NCBI GenBank assembly: GCA_024278285.1
Contig: JAJRTM010000279.1
Coordinates: forward strand, 1-10,873
DNA: 10,873 nt
Direction: 5' to 3'
Origin: Planctomycetota bacterium
GTDB taxonomy: Bacteria; Planctomycetota; Planctomycetia; Planctomycetales; Planctomycetaceae
The position numbers and the translations under genes were made by a program. This document shows, piece by piece, positions 1 to 5,558 of this stretch. Under the pieces are notes generated by a model. That model did not search any database. It was not told where the DNA came from and saw nothing but the letters and a program-made list of their open reading frames with translations. The number at the start of each line of letters is the position of its first letter. The stretch's first letter is position 1.

Positions 1-174
1 CAGAAAACAAAGCAGCAGAGAGACAAGGCAAGCAAAACTGACGTCCCTGAAACCATCAGCAAAACGGCAAACCAGATTCCAGCCAACAAAACCAAAAAAA
101 ACTCAAGCAACCAACACAAAGCCAACAGCCCGCTAGCCGCCTTGCCGCTTGTAAAAGCGGTAGCACATCTATAG
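1..174 (+). CDS. 3' tail of an upstream gene, partial, function unknown
   Basis: Frame 1 is open from the window edge to a TAG at 172-174, giving 57 residues. The tail is rich in Lys, Asn, Ala, Ser and Gln and has no hydrophobic core, as in a disordered C-terminus. The stop lies 13 bases before the glycerate kinase ATG, which would suit an operon. Frame 2 is also open, up to a TAG at 134-136. It would give an even more basic Lys/Pro/Thr tail, so the true frame is not certain. A hairpin (CCGCTT at 145-150, loop GTAA, AAGCGG at 155-160) lies inside frame 1 near its end and has no T-run after it. No function can be assigned from this fragment. Confidence 0.35.
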   Translation, partial: QKTKQQRDKASKTDVPETISKTANQIPANKTKKNSSNQHKANSPLAALPLVKAVAHL

Positions 175-187
175 AAAGAAATAGACG

Positions 188-1570
188 ATGGATTCTCCTG
201 AATGGCAACAGCAGCGAAAACATGCTGAGCAAATCTGGCGTGCTGGGGTGAATGCTGTTGATTCCAAAAAACTGGTTCAGGATGCCATTTCTTTCACAGA
301 AACAGAGCTGGCAATTTCTGGTCAGAAGTTTCCGTTTTCAGAACTTGGTCGTATTCTCGTCGTGGGAGCAGGAAAGGCAGGGGCAGGAATGGCTGCCGGC
401 TTTGAGGCGGCGTTCCCTGAAACCTTTCTAAAAGAAAACGTAACAGGCTGGATTAACATCCCGGCTGACTGCATTCGCCCCTTGAAAAAAATTCACCTGC
501 ATCCTGCGAGGCCTGCAGGTGTTAATGAACCAACTGACGAAGCAGTTCAGGGAACGAAAGAAATTATCAAATTAGTATCTTCGCTTGAGCCAGACGATTT
601 ATGTGTGGTTCTTATTTCCGGCGGAGGCAGCGCCCTGCTTCCTGCTCCGGTGCCAGAGATTTCGCTTGAAGATAAAATCAGCATCACGCGGAATCTTTCT
701 CAAGCAGGTGCTTCGATAGATGAATTAAACACCGTGCGCAGTTCTCTTTCATCGGTCAAAGCTGGTGGTTTACTTCGCGCCTGTGCGTCGAAAAGAATGA
801 TTACCTTGATCATTTCCGATGTCATTGGCGACCCCCTCGAAATAATCGCCTCAGGACCAACTGTTCAATCCAGTCAATCCAGTAATAAGAACGATCAAGC
901 GATAAATATCCTGGAAGAATACATCCCCAACCAAATCCCCAGAAATGTCTCTGAGTATTTTGCGAAACAAACACTCAGTCGGACTGAATCAACTCGCAGA
1001 AACAATTCTGACAACCTTACTACAGTCGATAATATTATTCTTGGAAACAATGCAATCGCTGTGCAGGCGGCTTCCACGCGGGCGACTCAACTTGGTTATG
1101 AGGTCATTAGTCTTGGCTCTGAAAAGACCGGCATTGCCAAAGAAGTTGGTGTTGAACTGATCAAAAAAACTCGTGAATTCAAAAATCAAAACGCAGGAGG
1201 AAAACCTGCTTGCGTCATCTGCGGCGGAGAAAGTGTTGTACCCATTGCTCCGCATACCAAGCCCGGCAAAGGGGGGCGAAATCAGGAAATCGCCTTGGCT
1301 GCACTTACAGAAATCGCTCAAAATGATCCATCAGACATTTTACTACTGGCCGGGGGAACCGATGGCGAAGATGGTCCGACCGATGCCGCAGGCGCGTTTG
1401 CAGATGACGAAACTCTACGTAAAGCCAACCGATTAAACCTCGATATTTCAGAATATCTTCAGCGTCACGATTCCTACCACTTTTTCCAGCAATGCGATTC
1501 ACTACTCATCACCGGCCCCACAGACACAAACGTCATGGATTTATGCGTTGTTCTTGGGAATAGGCGTTAG
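188..1570 (+). CDS. Glycerate 2-kinase, DUF4147/MOFRL family
   Basis: Probable class II glycerate kinase, cytosolic, which transfers phosphate from ATP to D-glycerate to give 2-phosphoglycerate and feeds glycerate or serine-derived carbon into glycolysis. The 460 residues match the usual family length. The N-terminal DUF4147 domain shows VVGAGKAGAGM at about 58-68, with Lys63 at the position of the family's catalytic lysine. It also shows LISGGGSALLPAP (142-154), LNTVRSSLSSVKAGGL (180-195) and ISDVIGDPLEIIASGPT (209-225). The C-terminal MOFRL domain has CGGE (345-348), GKGGRNQE (360-367, Arg364 being the probable second catalytic residue), LAGGTDGEDGPTDAAGA (387-403) and ITGPTDTNVMDL (441-452). 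The start ATG has only a weak purine stretch (AGAAAGAAA) upstream. The last codons, N-R-R-stop, fall in a short repeat that continues downstream, so the C-terminus may have been reset by repeat DNA. Identity of the family is firm; 2-kinase specificity is inferred from the family. Confidence 0.93.
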   Translation: MDSPEWQQQRKHAEQIWRAGVNAVDSKKLVQDAISFTETELAISGQKFPFSELGRILVVGAGKAGAGMAAGFEAAFPETFLKENVTGWINIPADCIRPLKKIHLHPARPAGVNEPTDEAVQGTKEIIKLVSSLEPDDLCVVLISGGGSALLPAPVPEISLEDKISITRNLSQAGASIDELNTVRSSLSSVKAGGLLRACASKRMITLIISDVIGDPLEIIASGPTVQSSQSSNKNDQAINILEEYIPNQIPRNVSEYFAKQTLSRTESTRRNNSDNLTTVDNIILGNNAIAVQAASTRATQLGYEVISLGSEKTGIAKEVGVELIKKTREFKNQNAGGKPACVICGGESVVPIAPHTKPGKGGRNQEIALAALTEIAQNDPSDILLLAGGTDGEDGPTDAAGAFADDETLRKANRLNLDISEYLQRHDSYHFFQQCDSLLITGPTDTNVMDLCVVLGNRR

Positions 1571-1592
1571 GTAGTAGGTATTAGGCGTTAGG
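1561..1592 (+). repeat. Two-copy 11-bp direct repeat at the end of glycerate kinase
   Basis: TAGGCGTTAGG occurs at 1561-1571 and again at 1582-1592, a 21-bp period. The 10 bases between them (TAGTAGGTAT) are of the same TAGG/TTAGG low-complexity type. The first copy contains the kinase stop codon (1568-1570). It looks like a small slippage-type or interspersed repeat and has no visible stem. Confidence 0.7.
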
Positions 1593-1819
1593 AAGAAGAT
1601 GCTTAGCTGAAGCCATGTTGGGGCGAACTTCTCTTTTCGTTGAGAATTGATCTGCTCGCAAAATAATACTGTAACAAAGTCCTGTTTTTTGTTATAAGGG
1701 AGCAAGATTGGCCTGCTGGTGGAGTTGGTTTCCAGGCCGAATGATGAAGAACTCTCCTGCAGACGGATAAAAACCAGTCTGTTTTCCCTCCTGAGACACT
1801 GATGCTGGCGGATAAATTT
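1593..1819. other. Gap between glycerate kinase and response regulator
   Basis: No gene is convincing here. Weak inverted repeats are visible: TAACAAA/TTTGTTA around 1673-1699, GGCCTG/CAGGCC around 1710-1738 and CAGAC/GTCTG around 1760-1781. None has the stem plus T-run of an intrinsic terminator. The response-regulator promoter must lie in this gap, since the gene upstream ends with a repeat, but no confident -35/-10 pair was found. Confidence 0.4.
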
Positions 1820-2242
1820 ATGACTGCAAAACGTATTGTGTTAATTGAAGATGATCGCGAAATTTCCACGACCCTTCAGGCTGTGTTGAAAAATTCCGGG
1901 TACGATGTGACTGCGTGCTGTAATGGAATTGAAGGCCGCAAAGCGATCGAAGAAGATTCTCCCGATTTGGTCATCACCGATATGATGATGCCAAAAATGG
2001 GCGGATTTCCCGTTCTTGAATTTTTGAAAACGATGGAGAATCCTCCCAAGGTGATCATGGTCACCGCCAACGAAGGAGGTCGGCACAACGCTTATGCCGA
2101 AATGCTGGGCGTTGCCGCTTATTTACGTAAACCGTTCGCGATGGACCTGTTTCTGGACACCATCGAAAAAGTCCTCTCCGGCGAAATGACCGAGCCAGAT
2201 TCCTCACCACCGAAGCGAAAACGATCCAAGAAATCTTCTTAG
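1820..2242 (+). CDS. Stand-alone response-regulator receiver protein (CheY-like)
   Basis: Single receiver domain that should be phosphorylated on Asp by a partner histidine kinase, which is not encoded in this window. From the chosen start the protein is [12 protein letters not shown]... (140 residues). The acidic pocket is E10-D11-D12, the phospho-acceptor is Asp54 in [12 protein letters not shown], the switch Thr is T82 in MVTANEG, and the conserved Lys is K104 in LRKPF. These are all the residues needed for phosphorylation. An in-frame ATG at 1802 would add six residues (MLADKF). The 1820 start is preferred because the family normally begins three to five residues before the first beta strand and a GGCGG lies 8 bases upstream. 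There is no output domain, only a basic tail [11 protein letters not shown]. It would therefore act by protein contact, or by nucleic-acid binding through that tail. The gene is convergent with the dehydratase gene downstream. Confidence 0.88.
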   Translation: MTAKRIVLIEDDREISTTLQAVLKNSGYDVTACCNGIEGRKAIEEDSPDLVITDMMMPKMGGFPVLEFLKTMENPPKVIMVTANEGGRHNAYAEMLGVAAYLRKPFAMDLFLDTIEKVLSGEMTEPDSSPPKRKRSKKSS

Positions 2243-2261
2243 GTTTCTGACCGCAACTGTT

Positions 2262-2759
2262 TTACAGCGGCGTGGCACGATTGATTGGGACGCCGATCAT
2301 CTTGCCAGTAAAGACCAGATCGTCATTCACAAATCCCTGGAATTCAAACTCTGCCCGCTTCCCTTTACGAAGCCGATACTTTTTGGCGACGATAATGAGA
2401 CGCGATCCAGGGAAGACCGATTTGCGAAAGCGAACTTTTTCCATCCCGCCAAAGCCAAGATATTCACCATCAAGCAAGTTGTATTTTCGAGAATAAAAAC
2501 TCGCGAGCTGTGCAGCACATTCACAAAGAATGACTCCCGGCATCAACGGAAAGCCGGGCATGTGTCCGGTGCACCAGAATTCGTTTTCGGTAATATCCTT
2601 GAAGCCAATTAAACCATGGTTTTCTTCATCGACATAAACGATGCCGGTTAATTGCTCCATTTCGTGCCGCTGTGGATTGATTTTTCGAATATCATCAATC
2701 GTGTACATTGGGTTATCGAAATCGCATTGTGAATAATCGTAAAGTTGTCGCGGCGGCAT
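2262..2759 (-). CDS. FabZ-like 3-hydroxyacyl-ACP dehydratase (hotdog fold)
   Basis: Hotdog-fold protein of about 165 residues related to FabZ, which removes water from (3R)-hydroxyacyl-ACP in fatty-acid synthesis. The active-site signature GHMPGFPLMPGVILCECAAQ is complete. The catalytic His is in GHMPG (residue 66 from the chosen start) and the catalytic Glu is in CECAAQ (residue 80). Later strands read LGFGGMEKVRFRKSVFPG and KMIGVPINR, as expected. It carries about 45 residues before the usual FabZ core, including NPQRHEMEQLTGIVYVD, so it may be a lineage-specific paralogue rather than the housekeeping enzyme. The reading frame stays open to a GTG at 2780 and has ATGs at 2768 and 2759. The 2759 start (MPPRQLYDY) is chosen because GAGAGG (complement of 2769-2774) lies 9 bases before it, whereas it would touch the 2768 ATG. 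It could act on a specialised lipid or polyketide rather than bulk fatty acids. Confidence 0.87.
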   Translation of the reverse strand: MPPRQLYDYSQCDFDNPMYTIDDIRKINPQRHEMEQLTGIVYVDEENHGLIGFKDITENEFWCTGHMPGFPLMPGVILCECAAQLASFYSRKYNLLDGEYLGFGGMEKVRFRKSVFPGSRLIIVAKKYRLRKGKRAEFEFQGFVNDDLVFTGKMIGVPINRATPL

Positions 2760-2857
2760 AGCCCGCATCCTCTCTGTCACATCTCTGGAAATTACTGGAT
2801 GTGTCTCAAATAAATTGTATTATTTAACGTTTAACTTCTTGGCGTTTCGGCTGTTAA

Positions 2858-2999
2858 GGAATAGTCCCAAAATAAGTTCCCGGTTTATCGTAGGGTGCGT
2901 CGTGACGCACCAGTCTGTTCGTGTGGTGAAAAAGGTGCGTCACGACGCACCCTACAGATTGAATCCAATGAAATAGGGAAGTTATTTCAGAACTGTCCC
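2858..2999. repeat. Nested inverted-repeat element with paired GTAG hairpins (BIME-like)
   Basis: Two levels of symmetry are visible. The inner arms, 2890-2911 and 2934-2955, are 22 bp and perfectly inverted, separated by 22 bp. Each arm is GTAG followed by its own hairpin, GGTGCGTC-GT-GACGCACC (inverted in the right arm). Outer arms, 2858-2881 and 2976-2999, are 24 bp and match at 18 positions, with mostly transition differences. GTAG at the foot of a short hairpin is the signature of REP sequences, and two in opposite orientation make a BIME. The outer arms suggest a longer non-autonomous element. It lies between the promoter side of the dehydratase gene and the end of the WYL regulator and contains no coding capacity. 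Confidence 0.8.
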
Positions 3000-3181
3000 C
3001 AAAACCAACCGTACCGGGATTAACTCGAAACTGTGTGCAGCAGAGAATACACAATCCGAACAATAAAATAAATACGAAACAAAGAATATATACAACACAA
3101 TGCCATCATGCCTGTTTCAGGAAGATCGTTGCGATTGATGAAGCTGTGCAATTTCGACATCTCTGGACGGTTTTGGATAAG
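3000..3181. other. Gap after the WYL regulator, nothing recognised
   Basis: The stretch is AT-rich around 3045-3105 (runs such as AATAAAATAAATACG) and then returns to ordinary composition. No gene, stable hairpin with T-run or recognisable promoter was found. Short frames crossing into the regulator gene are on its opposite or shifted strand and look like shadows. Confidence 0.4.
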
Positions 3182-4162
3182 CTAATTTTGGTATTGTTGC
3201 ACCAGAGCTTGCACATGCTCCAGAACTTTTTGCCGAAGTTCTGGTGGCTCCAGCACCTCGGCTTGTTTGCCGTAGCCGAGTATCCACCAGACAATTTCGT
3301 TCAAACCTTCGACATCGACATGAAAGAGCATGCTGCCATCTGGTTGCAACTCGATATTCTGTGTTTTATGCCATTGAATTTCTGCAACATTGCCAGCAAC
3401 CATCGGGGCAAAACGAATGACAACATGGTGTGGATGATCCTTTTCACGAATCATGTGCCAGGCATTGCCCAGATAACTGTCGAGTGAAAACTCCGCTGGG
3501 ATTTCGTATTTACTCTCCGACAAAATCTCAACTTGTTCGAAGCGTTTCAAATGAAAGGTGCGAACATCTTCGTGCAGCAACGAATACCCAATGACGTACC
3601 AGGATCGTCGCGAAAAGAAAAAACAGTACGGATTCAATTGAGTGGAAATTAAATCTTGGTCTGCAAAACTACGGTATTGTATTTTAACGCATTGACGGTT
3701 CTGTAAAGCTCGGGAAATTGATTCGTAACAGTCTTCGGTCCCTTCCAGATTAGCTGTCGGGCCGATTCGGATATGCCTTAGCTCAATGGAATCCCCAATA
3801 TATTTACGCATTTTTCGCGGTAAGACAGAGGCGAGCTTGAAAGCTGCGATCCGTGCCGGTTCCAGATAATGCAACCCTTTCTGATCATCAGCCATATCCT
3901 GACAAAGCGTAATCAACGCCAGAACTTCTTCGGTTGTCAGATCGGCAGGAAGCAGAAAAGAACTCTCTTCAAACTGATAGCCCTGTTTTTTTTCATCGAA
4001 TGAAATCCTCAGACCAGATTGTCGCAGCTTTTCGATATCACGAAAAATCGTCCGCCGAGAAACCTGGCACTCATCCGCAAGTTTTCCCGCGTTAATAAAA
4101 CGACCCGATTGCAATATCGCAATGATATTCAAAAGTCGGCGGATGTGTCCTGTTGTTGGCAT
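3182..4162 (-). CDS. WYL-domain HTH transcriptional regulator (DeoR/YafY-like)
   Basis: DNA-binding regulator of 326 residues, full length for the family. Residues 1-60 form a winged helix-turn-helix: RRLLNIIAILQSG, then GKLADECQVSRRTIFRDIEKL with the recognition helix about 35-48. Residues about 155-215 are the WYL domain, with IQYRSF, LNPYCFFFSRRSWYVIGY (W188-Y189 aligning with the W-Y of WYL) and RTFHLKRFEQVEIL. A C-terminal WCX-type domain follows (about 245-325, HHVVIRFAP through WWILGYGKQAEVLEPPELR). WYL domains bind nucleic acids or small ligands and control neighbouring genes or DNA-damage and defence genes. The target here is not evident; the nearest gene on the same strand is the SMP-30-like gene 258 bp upstream. 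The ATG has no good Shine-Dalgarno sequence, only TTAGG about 8 bases away, and a CCGGC hairpin sits 12 bases before it. Confidence 0.9.
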   Translation of the reverse strand: MPTTGHIRRLLNIIAILQSGRFINAGKLADECQVSRRTIFRDIEKLRQSGLRISFDEKKQGYQFEESSFLLPADLTTEEVLALITLCQDMADDQKGLHYLEPARIAAFKLASVLPRKMRKYIGDSIELRHIRIGPTANLEGTEDCYESISRALQNRQCVKIQYRSFADQDLISTQLNPYCFFFSRRSWYVIGYSLLHEDVRTFHLKRFEQVEILSESKYEIPAEFSLDSYLGNAWHMIREKDHPHHVVIRFAPMVAGNVAEIQWHKTQNIELQPDGSMLFHVDVEGLNEIVWWILGYGKQAEVLEPPELRQKVLEHVQALVQQYQN

Positions 4163-4174
4163 GCTTAACCTAAC

Positions 4175-4187
4175 CCGGCATAGCCGG
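4175..4187 (-). repeat. Short GC hairpin just before the WYL regulator start
   Basis: CCGGC at 4175-4179 and GCCGG at 4183-4187 pair perfectly around an ATA loop. Read on the gene's strand, the hairpin ends 12 bases before the ATG, so if transcribed it would stand over the ribosome-binding region. A degenerate relative of the same sequence (ACCCGGCRTAG..GGAA.CAA) occurs at about 7684-7702, so this is probably a dispersed repeat and not a dedicated control element. Confidence 0.55.
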
Positions 4188-4197
4188 AACCAAATAA

Positions 4198-4360
4198 GTT
4201 TTTGCCACAGAGCACACAGAGGTCACAGAGAAAAAAGAAAAATAATTCTAATCGTTGAAATGAATAAAAAAATAATCAATACCTAAATAATTGATGTTGG
4301 GGTTTCTCTGAATCTTTCAATACATTTCTCTGAGTTCTCTGTGCCCTCTGTGGCTAAAAA
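4198..4360. repeat. CACAGAG-rich element with inverted ends
   Basis: The left end (from about 4202) carries three closely spaced CACAGAG units: CCACAGAG, ACACAGAG and TCACAGAG. The right end (to about 4355) carries the complementary CTCTG units. Aligned from GCCACAGAG, the two ends match at about 25 of 30 positions in opposite orientation. The interior (about 4235-4320) is AT-rich, with no coding capacity. From memory, CCACAGAG-type repeats occur in many environmental bacterial genomes; no search was run. It fills most of the gap between the WYL regulator and the SMP-30-like gene. Confidence 0.72.
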
Positions 4361-4420
4361 TAATATCCGGCCACTTTTACGCAGCATTTCATTGATAAGA
4401 GCTTAATCGAAAATGTAAGG

Positions 4421-5323
4421 TCAGGGAGTGCAACCGCAGGTGTTCATCTTTTGTCGATAGAGACCACCAAACCCGGTGATGTACAGCGATTGTAAATCGT
4501 CATCGCCGAAGGTGCAGTTGATGGGGCGTGTTGGTGTTCTGAGTTTGTCGAGAAGTTTGCCTTTGGAATTCCAGATCCAGACGTCTTTCGCTCCACAGCA
4601 ATAAACATTACCTGCCCGGTCAATACTCATTCCGTCCGCCCCTTTTTCGGGACCATCATCCATAATGGCAAACAGCTTTCCCGGACCGAGTTTCCCTGCA
4701 GATTCAACCGGAAACGCCCAGATTTCTTTCGGGACATAAGCAGAAACATAAAGCGTTTTTTCATCTGGCGAAAGAATAATCCCATTCGGGGTTTTGACTT
4801 TACCAACGACAATTGATGTTGCATCTTTCGATTTATCTTTATTGGCAGCAATGTAGCGAACTTCGCCGGGGCCGGTCAGTGTGTAATAGACGCCGCCCTG
4901 ATGATCGACAACCAAATCATTTGGACGGGCCGCCGGCTTTGCTTTGGGATCGTGCATGAAAACAGATTTCACCTCTTTCCCCTTCAGTACAGCGATGCGG
5001 CTGTTGCCATTATCGGAAAGATAAAGCTTCCCGTTTGAATAATACGAGGCACTGATTCGCCCCGAATCTGGTAAAAACTTCACCCATTTATTCTGCTTCG
5101 GCCAGTATCGATAAAGTGATTGGCCTTTCACATCGGGAACAAACAAACTCCCCTGCCCATCCCAGGCAGGACCATCCGCCAGGCCAAAGTCTTCGCGAAC
5201 TGTTTCTAGTTTTTGATCGCGATCAATTACCGGTTCTGCGGCTCGTGCAATGGAAGCCAGTCCCATGCCAACGACAATAAAAGAGGCGATAAAAGAAATA
5301 ATCTGCTGCGGTCGTTTCATCAT
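4421..5323 (-). CDS. Exported SMP-30/gluconolactonase/LRE-family beta-propeller
   Basis: Secreted or periplasmic six-bladed propeller of 300 residues. A Sec signal peptide is clear: MMKR, a hydrophobic stretch about 8-24, then ASIARA-AEP with cleavage probably near residue 28. The SGL domain repeats are LADGPAWDGQGSLFVPD (48-64), RPNDLVVDHQGGVYYT (133-148), TPNGIILSPDEKTLYVS (178-194) and KGADGMSIDRAGNVYCCG (227-244). Probable metal-site residues are Asn135, Asn180 and Asp230. The usual first-blade Glu of SMP-30 (GEGP) is Asp50 here (ADGP). The family hydrolyses sugar lactones or organophosphates, but many planctomycete members are uncharacterised, so the substrate is unknown. A good ribosome-binding site, GAGG, lies 5 bases before the ATG. 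The C-terminus ends in NTCGCTP, with another Cys pair at 242-243. It appears to be a single-gene unit. Confidence 0.88.
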   Translation of the reverse strand: MMKRPQQIISFIASFIVVGMGLASIARAAEPVIDRDQKLETVREDFGLADGPAWDGQGSLFVPDVKGQSLYRYWPKQNKWVKFLPDSGRISASYYSNGKLYLSDNGNSRIAVLKGKEVKSVFMHDPKAKPAARPNDLVVDHQGGVYYTLTGPGEVRYIAANKDKSKDATSIVVGKVKTPNGIILSPDEKTLYVSAYVPKEIWAFPVESAGKLGPGKLFAIMDDGPEKGADGMSIDRAGNVYCCGAKDVWIWNSKGKLLDKLRTPTRPINCTFGDDDLQSLYITGFGGLYRQKMNTCGCTP

Positions 5324-5356
5324 AGTTTCCTCAAAATGTTATGGGGTAATTCAGTA

Positions 5357-5493
5357 AGTAGGATGGCGTGCTTGCACCCATCAAATACGGCCTCCATTTC
5401 ATCAATTCATTGCTGGATCAACGCAGTTCCAATTCTTTCTTATTACTGACGCAACACGGCACGCGAAGATGGGTGCAAGCACACCATCCTACT
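5357..5493. repeat. Palindromic element copy A, GTAG-type paired hairpins
   Basis: The 26-bp end arms, 5357-5382 and 5468-5493, are inverted repeats of each other with one mismatch (G/A). Inside each arm, GTAG is followed by a bulged hairpin: GATGG pairs with CCATC, one C bulges, GTGC pairs with GCAC, and the loop is TT. This is the REP layout, in inverted pairs. The 85-bp interior is non-coding. A homologous element (copy B) lies at 7436-7587 in the same orientation. The first 50 bases of the two copies differ at five positions, all transitions. Copy A sits between the SMP-30-like promoter region and the end of the ABC-F gene. Confidence 0.85.
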
Positions 5494-5522
5494 ACAAAAA
5501 GGAAGTGCCGAACCCCCAGCGT

Positions 5523-5545
5523 GGTCCGCGGGTAGCGGACCCTAC
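5523..5545 (-). repeat. Single GTAG hairpin (REP-like) after the ABC-F gene
   Basis: Read on the minus strand this is GTAG followed by GGTCCGC, a TACCC loop and GCGGACC, a perfect 7-bp stem. It lies 14 bases beyond the ABC-F stop codon, so it could also act as an mRNA 3' end-stabilising hairpin. It lacks the T-run of an intrinsic terminator. The stem sequence differs from those at 2890 and 5358, so it is a separate REP family. Confidence 0.7.
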
Positions 5546-5558
5546 AAAACAGAACAAA

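Noticed and set aside
989..1321. 110-codon open frame on the minus strand inside glycerate kinase
   Set aside because: Fully antisense to conserved MOFRL-family coding sequence; no domain.
2890..2955. Small CRISPR-like array
   Set aside because: There are only two units and they are in opposite orientation; no cas genes are present. It is a palindrome pair, not an array.
2854..3063. 69-codon minus-strand frame
   Set aside because: It is made of the BIME palindrome and flanking DNA and has no protein-like pattern.
3035..3487. 150-codon open frame on the plus strand
   Set aside because: It lies largely antisense to the WYL-domain part of the regulator gene, has no recognisable domain, and starts in AT-rich non-coding DNA.
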